From: Desmodesmus armatus
Taxonomy: Eukaryota > Chlorophyta > Chlorophyceae > Sphaeropleales > Scenedesmaceae
Direction: 5' to 3'
Assembly: GCA_007449985.2 (NCBI GenBank)
Contig: VIIQ02000657.1
Coordinates: 62,001-126,000 of the forward strand
Length of the DNA stretch: 64,000 nucleotides
The number at the start of each line of letters is the position of its first letter. The first letter of the stretch is position 1. The notes beneath the pieces were generated by a model. That model made no database searches, had not been told where the DNA came from, and was given only the letters and a program-made list of their open reading frames with translations. Made by a program: the position numbers and the translations under genes. This document shows positions 48,501 through 58,880 of this stretch, in pieces.

Positions 48501-49382
48501 CCAAAATATCCAAACACATTCAAAACACAGAATAAGGAATCTGTGACTGTCACTTCTGCTGTCCCTGCAGAAGAAGGCCAAGCGCAAGCGCAAGCCCCGC
48601 TACCCCAAGGGTTACGACCCCAGCAAGCCCAACGGGGGGCTGCCTGCACCAGACCCTGAGCGCTGGCTGCCCAAGTGGCAGCGCAGCGACGCCAAGAAGA
48701 AGCAGAAGAGGCGCAGGGACAGACAGGTGAGGCATATGCATGTGTGGGGGCAGTGTTGCGTGGCCAAAATCGCAAGTGGGCTTTTTGGATGGCCAGGGTG
48801 GGATGGGGACGCCAGTGTGGGGTGAGGGGGGGGGGTAGCTTGGTCCCGGCACCAGGACCCTCAGCCCTGGGGGGTTAGCGGCAGCGCAGCGGCGCCAAGA
48901 AACAAGCTGCGGGGGTGGTGGTGATCAGCATGGTGGCTTGGTGTCTGCATTGCTGGGTTGCAAACGGAGTGATGGGATGAATGCAGGGCTGGCTGGCATG
49001 CTCCATATGCCTAACGCTTCAGATCAGGTGGAACATGCTGCTTGGCTGGGTGTGCTCGAGCCATGGTTGGGTGTCTGCTTCATCTGTGGCTGCTGCTGCG
49101 TGGTCCTCAGGGTCATGTTTGACATGTCACAGGCTGAAGTTGGCATCTCGGTGCGTCCAAGTCTAGCACTCCCAATCATCGGCTAAGGCTTATGTCACTG
49201 TTTGTGCTGTTGTGCTGCTGCAGGAGCAAGTCAAGGGCAGCCAGGGAGCAGGCAAGGTGGATGAAGCGCTGGACAGGGCAGCCAAGGCTGACAAGGGTGA
49301 TGAGGGGGACAAGGGCAAGGCAGCAGCAAAGCCACAGCTGCCAGCCAGGCCAGCCGGCAAGGGCAAGGGAGGCAGGCGCTGA
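42513..49382 (+). CDS. SRP72: Signal recognition particle subunit SRP72 (14 exons, 687 aa)
   Basis: Binds SRP RNA with SRP68 in the cytosolic particle that targets nascent secretory proteins to the ER. Exons: 42513-42612, 42817-42950, 43453-43488, 43847-43981, 44323-44524, 45035-45247, 45470-45637, 46086-46192, 46530-46739, 46842-46988, 47350-47506, 47814-47953, 48571-48726, 49224-49382. Phases join cleanly; length is close to the usual ~670 aa. The N-terminal two thirds are TPR-like helical repeats, e.g. VLKLAPSDADALACKAVALL, AYCCYRLGRFEE, LLHLNRALLYYLSGKLDLAQDLAGHL. The C-terminus has the Lys-rich RNA-binding region KKAKRKRKPRYPKGYDPSKP followed by the family signature PDPERWLPKW (about residues 610-619), then a basic Gly/Lys tail ending KGKGGRR. 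Exon 3 is only 36 nt. Introns 5 and 7 hold decayed copies of exon borders. The start is the first ATG and gives the typical acidic N-terminus. Confidence 0.95.
44687..44770 (+). repeat. Duplicated 3' end of SRP72 exon 5 with donor
   Basis: Copy of about 44447-44536. Both contain GCAGTCAAGGCAGCATAC followed by AAGCAG and the donor GGTGAGGGCA. It lies 235 bp downstream inside intron 5. Confidence 0.85.
44872..44935 (+). repeat. Duplicated 5' start of SRP72 exon 6 with acceptor
   Basis: Copy of the acceptor and first coding bases at 45027-45090 (CTGCAG, GTGARGAGAC, GAGATGACAGA). Using this upstream acceptor keeps the frame only as far as a stop at the true exon border, so it would truncate the protein. 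Confidence 0.8.
45727..45782 (+). repeat. Duplicated 3' end of SRP72 exon 7 with donor
   Basis: Copy of 45590-45645 at a distance of 137 bp in intron 7, reading CAGCTGCTGCAC then CACTACCTGTCAG and GTGTGT. Similarity continues weakly into the intron, so it was a tandem duplication of ~137 bp. Confidence 0.85.
45999..46014 (+). repeat. Poly-C run in SRP72 intron 7
   Basis: About 15 consecutive C within CATCC(C)nATGAGCC. Confidence 0.9.
47975..48001 (+). repeat. Poly-G run with one A interruption in SRP72 intron 12
   Basis: 10 G, one A, then 16 G, 21 bases after the exon 12 donor at 47954. Confidence 0.95.
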
Positions 49383-50639
49383 GGGGTGTTGGTGCTCGGG
49401 CTCAGTTTGGTGGAGGGTTGTGTTGGCTGCGAGCTGGATGATGACGTTGGCAATTTTGGCTATTGCAAGGGTTGCTACAGGCACTCTGTAAACGCACTTT
49501 GTTGATTCACACACTACCTGTTACACCTGCAGCTGAGAAGTCGTACATGTCACTGTCGACACTGGCGTTTGCTGCTACCACTACTTTTCAAACGACATTC
49601 AATGCACAAGTGGCAAACTGGCTATACGGACTGCACAACCCAAGCCTGATGGTGGCGGCAGCTTCAGCCTTTGCGATCTGATTACAACCCAAGCCTGATG
49701 GTGGCGGCCCAGGCAAGCACACCATTGCTGTGCACTCAGTGCCAGTGGCACATGCAGTTGGCAACTGCATCGCATGCAAGGTTCGCCAAACCAAGGAACC
49801 AGGAATACCATGCGTCACAAGCCTTGCAAGCGCCATGATGAGCTGCCTGGTGATGTATGCAGACACTAGCCAGGCTGCCCATGCGCAACCCGACTGGTTG
49901 ACCCAGGCTGGACAAAAGGCCCGTGGTTTTGTAATGCAGTACATGACACATGCGTGGTTGACAGAAGCTTTCCCACATACTGCAAGTGGGCCTGCAAAAG
50001 CACACAGACTACCACTTGCAGCCGTGTGACCTGCGACCGAGGTGGTAGGAAACTGGGTCTCTGTCTCTGTCACCAGCGCCAAATCTACCACACTCTCTTC
50101 TCCCCCTAGTCCTGGATGGGGACAATCATCTTCACAATGTCAAAAAGCCACAGGAAACCACCGCCGCACACCAGCTAATACTCTCCCCCCTTGTGCCTAC
50201 ATGCTCCTTCCTGGCGTCCTGGTGGGCTGTTACTGACGCTCGCTGCGCGGTGGTGGTGCTGCTTGCAGGTAATCCTACTAGGCTTGATGGGGCTGCTGGA
50301 CTCACAACTTTGGTCTGGACGCCTTCTGTTGTACTGTGAGGTTGCTTTGTTAGGCTTTCGTTGCCTGGGGTGGCGGTGGGGGACCCAGTGCTAGTTACAT
50401 TGTGTTCTGTGTTCCCATCTTTGTGTGTTCCCAGTGTCTCCACAGGAAATCCTGCTACCTCCCCGGTTCCGGGCACTGTCTCACCAGCTAATACTGGCTC
50501 CCTATCACACACCCACAGGCGTCGCTCAGCAGCCCTGGCCACGCATGCAAGGTTCACAAGCCCCAGATCAGCCGAAGGGATCTTCAGACTGGTGATCATC
50601 AAACTGGAATTCATCGAGCAATCTGCTGTTGGGGCCGTC
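49383..50639. other. 3' flank of SRP72 and start of the F-box/LRR duplication unit
   Basis: No supported gene. 49745-49970 matches 55210-55430 in direct orientation, marking the left edge of the tandem duplication. 49640-49690 contains two copies of CCCAAGCCTGATGGTGGCGG and a piece shared with 28596-28640. A 177-aa minus-strand ORF (50132-50665) has no domain and overlaps repeats. Confidence 0.5.
49487..49491 (+). terminator. TGTAA polyadenylation signal of SRP72
   Basis: TGTAA (within CTCTGTAAACG) lies 105 bases after the SRP72 stop codon. TGTAA is the established poly(A) signal in volvocine and related green algae. Confidence 0.6.
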
Positions 50640-53600
50640 TTACAGCTCTGCATAAGGCTGGCCATCAGCTGCCAACATCCCCTGCAGCTGAGTTCGGGCC
50701 TCAGCCTCGCTTCCCTCTGCCTCTTTCAAAGCCAGCCGTGCCTCTTCCAAGGCCAACCGTGCCTGTGCCAGGCGTGTCTGTGCCCTGCCAAGCGCGCGTG
50801 CTGACCCGAAGGCTGCAGTGTCATACCCGCTGTCCTGCAGCAGCTGCACAATGTCTGGCAGCTGCTTGTCCAGAGCAGGCTGGCACCCAGCGGTTGAGGC
50901 ACATGCCAGCAGCAGCTGGTACCACACATCAGGACGGGGCGCGCGAGTTGCCTGCAAAAGTGCATCAGAAGAAGGATTTACATGGGAACACATGCCATGT
51001 TGTACAGGCAGAGTTTGCTGTGGCTGGCTGCATGTGCTTGCTGGTTGTCTGTGGTGCTGCAGTATCATGCTGTGCAAACAGCTACGACTCACCTGTAGGG
51101 CCAACTGCCAGCAGCCCCCATGGTTGGTAGGTGGTGGCGATCGTTATTGCATCGACCTCTTTAGAGGAAGATGCTGATGAGCCGGTCAGGACACCACCCC
51201 CCCTGCAGGGGGTGGGGGAGGTCAATACGGAAGGAACAAGTCACCGGTTGCTGACCAGACCCGGTTCAAGCTTATGTTTGATCATCAAAGAAGACGAAAT
51301 CACATCGCTATCACAGCAGCGAGGCGTTGATCGAGCAGACGAAGTTGAAGCTGATCGCTGGGGAGTGCGATTGAGCATCCCTACTGACAAAAGTCTTGAA
51401 GTTGGCTGTTGTTTATTCTGAAGGTGTTCGATCGGCGAGATCGCAGCTGGTTGCTAGTACTTTTCAGGCAGTACACCGAAGTTTTTCTCTGCGACGTTAG
51501 TCCTGCATGTCAGTCCAAAGTACGTGGTTTTGGTAATGTATCTTCGTTGACCATGACTGAAGTGAAAGGGAAGCATGTCAATGGTGCAGTACTGTGTGCA
51601 ACGACGTGCAGCAGCAGCAGCAGCAGCAGCAGGATAAATGCCAGACTTACAGTCACGTAGCACGTGATAGACGCTTGGAAGATTTCAAGGGTCCATCCGA
51701 GAACTGTCACTCGGCCGGGTCACCACGTGACTCATCCCGGGTCGCAGCGGCCCACCGCTTCTTCAACCCATTATCGTTACTTGAAAAACTTTACGTTACT
51801 CCATGCGCTCACCTGCACGGGATCTATCATGATCTGCACAAGGCCCTGTGACGAACGCGACCAAGGCAGGCCATTCCCCTCCTAGCAGGGGAACCCAGCG
51901 GCTGGATACAGAGCAAAAGACAGCTTGTATAGCATTACACATTGCACAGCATGCCCCACGTCCTTCAGCTGGTCTGCAGAACACATTGCCCATGCAGCAG
52001 CAAGCAGTGCATCCGTGCTGCTGCTCTGAGCCATTTGTCTGTGCAAAATTGCTGCGACGCTGGAAACTGGTTGAGGGGCATACAACGCTTGCCATGACGG
52101 CCGCTGAGATTTTTGCACAGAGCATACGCAGATCCCTCAGCTGGCAAGCCCCCCCCCCCCCCCCCCCCCCAGCAGAGGTCGATGCCGCACTGACGCCAGC
52201 TGGGCGTTAGACGTTCTATGAGAGATGGAGCAACACCCCACTGCCAGCTCATGTAGCCCCGTGAGTGCGGTCAGCTGTAGCACGCTGCTGTTGGCAAGCG
52301 AAACCGAGGGACAGACATGCAGGCGTGTGAGAGAGCTCATGCATGCCAGCACACCCACAGGGTCAGCACCGTCGCCCACACTACGGCACTCTAAGTCTGC
52401 CAGCTGCTGCAGCCGCAACAGAGGCACCAGAGACACATCTGGCTTGAACAGCGACATGTTTCCAAAGTCCAAGCGGGTGATGGCAGGGCAACACGTGACC
52501 ATCTGCTCTAATGCGGAGATGTTCAGCTTCTCACGCTGATCAGCCACATGACTAAAGCACAGCTTGAAGCCATGCAGCTGTGGCAACTGCCGACCGCTGG
52601 GAAACAGGTGCAGCCAAGCACTCTGTGGCAGCTTCAGACCGCCCAAGTCCAGGTGACTGAGGTGGCTACTGGCTGTGAAAGCCCTGCACAGTTCTGCATC
52701 ACCCCCACCCAGTGTCCCTGTTTCAGACAAAAAGTGGTGACCACGTAACCCAGCACTGCCAGACAACACCAATCGCGCGAGGTGCTGCATGCTGCCTATT
52801 TGACTCAGCGCAGCAGCAAAATCAGCACTGCTGGTGCCACTACCAATCTTGTCAACAGCAGGAAGCGACAGATACAGACGACGCAGCCCAGTCAGCCCCT
52901 GAAACACGGAGGCGTCCAGCACTCGTGAGTACAAATGGAGCTCCTGCAGCCCTGAACAGCCCGCCAGTGGGGGACTGCTGCTGGTGCGGTCACGCTGTCC
53001 GATGCATAGGGATAAGAAGGTCAGTGCATGCAGCTGTTTGAAGGGCTGCTGTGCTGACTGCGCAGTCTCTTTCTGCACTCCAAGCCGCAGGTCCATGTAG
53101 AGGTGCTGCAGCTTCACAAGGCGACTGAAGGGCTCGTATGATTCCAGTCTCAGCACACCACTCAAACTCAGTCTGGTCAGGCTGGTGCTCCAGCTGCGTA
53201 TGACATTACTGGGCAGCAGGTCATGCTCTTTGCGGTTGTCAGGGCCAACTGCCTCCCCCACGGAGAGGTCAAAGCGCTGGAGTGCTCTCAAGTTCCACAG
53301 GGCGGCAAGCGACTTGAAGCCACCCTGAAGATGCCACCAGTCGATGCTGTCAAGGTCATACTTGTTGAACATATGTAGATCTAGGTAGGTGATCCCTGTG
53401 GCAACTTGAAGGAGGGGCCCATCCATTTGTACTGCCCAGTCATACAGGGAGAGCTCCAACAGGTTGCTACAGGGCAGCTGCTGAAGCACTGGCTTGTACT
53501 CGTAACCCTTCTCTACCCATGAGCAGTCACAAGATAAGCTGGTCACATGCGAACCGTAATGGTGCAGCCACGGCTGGATTATTTCAGGGCGTGAAGCACA

Positions 53601-53735
53601 GCAGTTGAAATCTGCTGTGGCCATCGCTGCTGCCTCTGCCCAGGCGGTTGAAACAAGGGCACAAGACTTGAGGCGGTCAGCTTGGTTGATATGCCGCAGA
53701 ACCAAGACCAGGACATGCTGGGGCACAGCTTCCAT
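50640..53735 (-). CDS. F-box-like / leucine-rich-repeat protein, copy 1, interrupted by an insertion
   Basis: The first exon runs from ATG 53735. The N-terminus MEAVPQHVLVLVLRHINQ with SCALVSTAWAEAA is an F-box-like motif, typical of adaptors in SCF ubiquitin ligases. Irregular leucine-rich repeats follow, e.g. SLTRLSLSGVLRLESYEPFS, GLTGLRRLYLSLPAVDK, SHLSHLDLGGLKLP and CPAITRLDFGNMSLF. The frame runs into the element at 52185 and stops at 52137, giving 532 aa if unspliced. Homology to copy 2 resumes at 51128-51099 (WQLALQ, donor GTGAGT). A last exon follows at 50951-50640, encoding PDVWYQLLLACASTAGCQ and an Ala/Glu/Arg-rich coiled coil with QTRLAQARLALEEARLAL. The insertion thus separates the LRR part from its coiled-coil tail unless it is spliced out. 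Partners are unknown. Confidence 0.7.
51149..52185. mobile_element. Candidate ~1.04-kb TIR element inserted in F-box/LRR copy 1
   Basis: Perfect 12-bp inverted termini: GCATCGACCTCT at 51149-51160 and AGAGGTCGATGC at 52174-52185. The interior looks richer in A/T than its surroundings and is absent from copy 2. It carries an unremarkable 96-aa ORF (51131-51421), a short CAG run (51609-51630) and 22 C in a row (52149-52170). No transposase. No clear target-site duplication was seen. Confidence 0.5.
52149..52170 (+). repeat. Poly-C run, 22 bases
   Basis: Inside the candidate TIR element, close to its right end. It gives the spurious poly-Gly end of the copy 1 reading frame. Confidence 0.95.
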
Positions 53736-55649
53736 TGTTTTGCAGGATGAACCAACAGCCAACAGCAGAGCAGCAGAACTGGTGCTGAACTGGTGCTTGG
53801 GGAGTGGCTGAACGCTTGAACGGGCTTGAAAAATTTCGCTGATGTCAAGGTCGGTTTCTATGTATGATAACGACCTCGCACTGCCGGAGGTTTCTGCAAG
53901 TTGGGTTTGGCGGTTTTTCGATAAGACTAGGGTCTTGCTTAGCCAGTGGCTTTGTAATGTATATGAATGAATTCAAATATGTATCGAGAAACCTGGACCG
54001 ACACAGCACGAGCAATGGGCACAGCACCAGAAACCAACCGGTCAGGGTGACCCTGACATCAGCAACACAGCAATGCTGATTTTACACTAACGATGTGGGG
54101 TGCAAACTCGGAGCCGATCTACTTACAAAGATTTGTGCCAAACACATACACCGACTGCACCGTATGTGCCTAGAGTCCCAGACATACCACAAACATGTGG
54201 GGGGCCGCGCTGACCAGGACAGTGCGGGGAGGGCGGGAACCGGCGAATGGGGTGCACAGAGCCGGCAGCACTGAGGGCGCCATCACGGCATGTGAATCTG
54301 CATTCAACCTGGCACCGCCATTATTGTGCACGCGTAACTCCCAGAGTATAGGAAAGAAAAAAATCTTCCAAACACCCAAATGGCAGCCGCAGTCTGTCTG
54401 AAAAAGATGCAGCAGGACGACTCTCGATCGCATTTGTGCTTGTACACTCGACAGAGTACAATCATAGATTCAGCTGAGTCTGACAAAGAACACTGCAGGC
54501 AGCCACAGTGCGCATCAAACGGCACCTGCTCCAACACCCACCATGCAGGAACGGCACCTGCTCTAACACCCACCATGCAGGAAGTTTCTGCCGCATGCAG
54601 CTGCTTGCGCGCGTCCTGATACGAGCTGACTTGCAAGCACGCTAATTCAGCAGCCAGACCAACCCTCTTCCTGCTGCAGCGGATGGCTATAGCAACACAG
54701 GCGGCAGTCTGGACCACCTGGAAACATCCAAATCAAAGCCAAACAACCGGACAGGTGCTCTGTCTACAGACAGCTGTCAGGGCTCCTGCACGATTGCGCT
54801 CCCTCACAGACCAGCGCACGCTGGCGCACAGGTGCCACCAAGGTTCAGTGAACAAAGGAGCCGACCATCCTGATTTGACACCATGGGTATACGTCAGCAC
54901 AACAGGCGACACCTGGACAGTGGCACACAGGCGCAGGAGCGCGAACACCATCATGAGCCAGCAGCACACAACCTTGGTTAACATTCTCACACAAGGAACC
55001 ATCATGACATGTGAAAGGGCCCCAGCAGCACACACACGGCTGCTTGGACCAAGCAGAACACCAGAGCAGCCTGCCTGCCACGGTGCTGCACATACGAGCA
55101 ACACTGCAACAGATGCTACAAGGCCACTTATGCTGCCAAGTACAAAACTGTGGCACCTATTCCTGCCACACCATGATGGCAGCTCAGACAAGCACGTCCA
55201 TTGCTGTGTAGTACAGTTGCAGTTGGTGACTGCATTGCATGCAAGGGGGTGCCCAAACAAGGAAACATCCCATGCGTCACAAGCCTTGCAGACACCATGA
55301 TGACCCGCACCATATGGTGAAGTATGCAGACACTAGCAAGGCCCATGTGCAACCTGACTGGTTGACCCAAGCTGGACGTACGGCGCATGGTTTTATACTG
55401 CATCACATGACTCATGTGGCACAGCCTTGCCTGATCGGAGCTTTTCCAAGCCTGCAGTGGGCCTTGGCAAGACACAAACCACCGCCAACAGGCGTTTGGA
55501 CTGACCACGCTCGCAACAAATCAGATAGCCCACAGGCAACCCCAGCCACGACCTAGGCAATCCTTGCTCTCCGTCAGCACACCCACAGGCCCCCCCTCAG
55601 CAGCCCTGCACATCGGGCCAGGTGTTGCATGCTTCTGCAGCCCAATCAG
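53736..55649. other. Region between the two F-box/LRR genes
   Basis: No supported gene. It contains the 5' flank of copy 1 (53736-54890, of which 54500-54880 repeats at 58560-58870) and the 3' flank of copy 2 (55200-55649). 54890-55200 looks unique. An AACGGCACCTGCT/CCAACACCCACCATGCAGGA unit is repeated twice at 54517-54582. Confidence 0.5.
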
Positions 55650-57838
55650 TCAATCGGAATAATCATCGTATGATTCGTGTGTGGGACGATTCCACAACGC
55701 TGCATAGGGCTTGCCGCCGGCTGCTAGCATCTCCTGCAGGCGTGCCCGGGCCTTGGCCTCGCTTCCCTCTGCCTCTGTTAAGGCCAATTTTGCCTCTGTC
55801 ACACGAGTCTGGGCCCTGCCAAGCACACGCGCTAGCTCAAAGGCTGCGGTGTCGTGCCCCCTATCCTGCAGCTGCTGCACAATGTCTGGCAGCTGCCTGT
55901 CCAGGGAAGCTTGGCACTCAGCGGTAGAGGCACACGCCAGCAGCAGCTGGTACCACACGTCAGGACTGGGGCATTTAGTGGCCTGTGACAGTGGAACATA
56001 TGTGTTGGTGAAACAGGTGGGAACAACATGCCATGGTGTGTGCGGCACACATCTAGCCCATCTAAACAGATCCTGCTGTGGCTGGTTGCATGTGCTTGTC
56101 CTGAGGACTTTGCAAACAGTTTGTGACACTACAACACACGGCCTTGTCATGCAAACAACTGGTTTGAACTATGACATGAACACATCAACACTGCAAGGGC
56201 AACAGGGAATTGAACACAGCAATCCTGCAAGTCGACAGCTCACCCTCAAGGTCACTTGCCAGTGGCCCCCCATGATGGACAGGGGGAAGAGACGCTGATC
56301 TGTCCACGGGGGATACCGCAGACCCAGCTCCTGCAGCCCCTTCAGTCCAGTCAGCTGCAGCATGCCGTTGTCAGTGAGCCCATCTCCCTGACGTGAGGGA
56401 CGCACATGCAGGCGTGTCAGCGTGCTCAGGCATGCCAGCACGCCCACAGAGGCAGCGCCATCCATGACATGAGGGCACTCCAGGTCTGCTAGCCCCCGCA
56501 GCCGCAGCAAAGGCAACAGCGACACATCTGGCATGAACACCGACATGTTTGAGAGGTCCAAGCGAGTGATGGCAGGGCAGCACGTAATCATCTGCTCCAA
56601 TGCGGAGCAGTCCAACAACTCATCAGGCAGCTCACAAGGCACCTCAGCAGGCACAAAATCGAAGAAGAGCTTGAAACGCCGCAGCTGCGGCAACTGCCGA
56701 TCACTGGAGAACACGTGCGACCAAGCGCTCAGTGGCAGCACCACCCCGCTCAAGTCCAGGTAATTAAGCTGGCCCCTGGCTGTGAGTGCCCTGCACAGCC
56801 CTGCAGCACCCCTGCCCAGAATCACTGGTGCACGTTGGAACCCAGTAGACAGCGCTAGGCGCTCCAGGTGCTGTATGTTGCCCACGTTGCTCAGCACGGC
56901 AGTCAAGTCAGCAAAACCACCCTGCTCAACAGCAGGAAGGGTCACATACAGCGACGCAGCCCAGGTAGCCCCTGATGACGCGTCCAGCGAGGGCGAGTAG
57001 AAGTGAAGCTCCTCCAGCGCTGAGCAGCCAGACAGTGGCGGGGTGCTGCTGGTGTGGTTGCGCTTGGGCTCCTCCATGCACAGGGACAGGAAGGTCAGTG
57101 CCTGCAGCGGCTTGAAGGGCTGCTGTGCTGACTGCGCAGTGTCCTCCTGCACTCCCAGCTGCAGGTCCATGTAGAGTTGCTGCAGCTTGACAAGGCGACT
57201 GAAGGGCTCGTATGACTGCAGCCCCATCACACCACTGAGGCTCATCCTTGTCAGGCTGGTGCTCCACCTACGCTGGCCAGGTAGTCAAGGTTATTGGGAA
57301 TGTCTTCTACTGAGTAGCCCTTGGAACGGGCCTTCCCCACAGAGAGATCAAAGCGCTGAAGTGCTGGCAGGCCCCGCAGAGCAGCGAGTGACTGGAGGCC
57401 ATGATCATAATAATACCACCCGCTGCTGTTGAAGGCATCCTTGTTGCACATATGTAGATTCAGGTAGGTGATACCAGTGGCAGCTTCAAGGAGGGGCCCA
57501 TCCAATTGTACTGCCCAGTCGTACAGGGACAGCTCCAACAGGTTGCTGCAGTGCAGGTTCTGAAGCGCTGGCTTGTCACTCTCCCCACTCAAACAGTAGT
57601 CATAGCCCTTCTTTTCTTCTTTCCAGTACTCACAACATAGGCTGGTGACATGAGAGCCGTGATGCTGCAGCCATGGCTGGAAGCTTTCGAGGTTTGAAGC
57701 GCAGCAGTTGAAGTCTGCTGTTGCCATCGCTGCTGCCTCTGCCCAGGCGGTTGAAACAAGGGCACACGACTGAAGACGTTCAGCTTGGTTGATACGCCGC
57801 AGCACCAGGACCAGGATATGCTGTGGCACAGCTTCCAT
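55650..57838 (-). CDS. F-box-like / leucine-rich-repeat protein, copy 2, frame-disrupted
   Basis: Exon 1 runs 57838-56244 (donor GTGAGC after WQVTLR); exon 2 runs 55982-55650 and encodes PDVWYQLLLACASTAECQ plus a coiled coil ending YDDYSD. The protein is collinear with copy 1: F-box-like MEAVPQHILVLVLRRINQ, then LRRs such as NYLDLSGVVLPLSAW and CPAITRLDLSNMSVF. Exon 1 is 1595 nt, one short of a multiple of three. The first frame stops at 57251 while the LRR frame resumes upstream of 57245, so one base is missing between about 57260 and 57300. A second, self-compensating shift near 56965-56985 replaces GLTGLRRL of copy 1 by GATWAASL. Probably a decaying copy, unless base errors explain the first shift. 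Confidence 0.65.
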
Positions 57839-58880
57839 TGTGTGCACTGCCAACAGCAGACCAGCAGATATGACTCGTCAGTGGCTGAGTGCTTGATCGT
57901 GCTTGATAGTTTCGAGAAGTAGGCTGGTTCTGCTTATAAAAACGTCCTGGCAGGGGTGTTGTGCAGGGTGCTTTGGTGGTTTTCAGGTTTCGCGGTTTCC
58001 GCCAAGAAGTAGGGCTGGCCGATGCTCAGGATTCTCACACACTCAGTTCTGTAATCTTATGCAAAGACGGAACAATGCACGTTAGCATGAGGTTCAGTGC
58101 ACCAGCACTGCCAGCACCTGTCACATGATGTCATCAGCTGTCTCCCTCTGTCGCGCAACAGCTTTCACGTAACTGACACTGTGGGGGAAGCATATGGCCC
58201 AAACACAGCACCAAAGGCACCGTGCTGTGCCGGTTGTCCCCAGACAGGTGTGTAATGGTTGTGCTGACCAGCACAGTGGGGCTGGTGTGGTGTGGTGAGG
58301 TTGCAGCGCTGAGCAGGTTCAACTTGGCCAGCCATAAACCCAGCACTGCTACCACTGTTGTGCATGTGCCAATGAAAGGTTTACCACAGCAGGATGATGC
58401 AAACTATGCGAAGGGCTGCCATTCCCTGCGGCTCACAATGCAAAGCCACGACGCAAAGGAACCACAAAAGCCTGCGCACGGTGCAGCTGGAAGACGTCAG
58501 TTTGCGCCGTGCACACTCAGTGACAAACCAAAGACAGTCAGCGCGGTGGAAGGAAACCTGCAGGCAGCCACAGTGTACATCGGTCGGCTGCTATGCCAAC
58601 ACCCACCATGCATTGCAGGAACCCACTGCAGCCTGCTTGCACCAGATGATTCTGATACGTGTTGGGCTTGAAAAGCACCCTGCTTCCGCAGCCTTGCCAA
58701 CAAGACAGAGCAAAAGCAACACAACTTGCAAACTGCCACCACGTGGATACGCCCCAAACAACCCCAGATTACCCAACAGCTGCACTGCAGCTGTCTGTAG
58801 TCAGCCGACAGGGCTCATGCAGGATTGCGACCCCGCACAGGCCAGCACACGGGTGCGAACACAGGCGCGACCGCGCCCTA
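57839..58880. other. Upstream flank of F-box/LRR copy 2 and 3' flank of MCTS1
   Basis: No supported gene. It holds the probable promoter of copy 2 (57839-58140) and sequence repeated from unit 1 (58560-58870). I did not find a TGTAA signal for MCTS1 in the expected range. Confidence 0.5.

Larger units (their letters stand above)
49740..54890 (-). repeat. Tandem duplication unit 1 (F-box/LRR copy 1 with flanks)
   Basis: Matches 55200-58880 in direct orientation. The 3' flank (49745-49970 against 55210-55430), the gene body, and the 5' flank (54500-54880 against 58560-58870) all match. Unit 1 is longer because it holds a ~1.0 kb insertion (51149-52185). Confidence 0.75.
55200..58880 (-). repeat. 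Tandem duplication unit 2 (F-box/LRR copy 2 with flanks)
   Basis: Direct-orientation partner of 49740-54890. Its right edge abuts the stop codon of the MCTS1 gene. Confidence 0.75.

Noticed and set aside
50132..50665. 177-aa minus ORF next to F-box/LRR copy 1
   Set aside because: Overlaps the copy 1 tail exon in another frame and contains dispersed repeat sequence; no domain.
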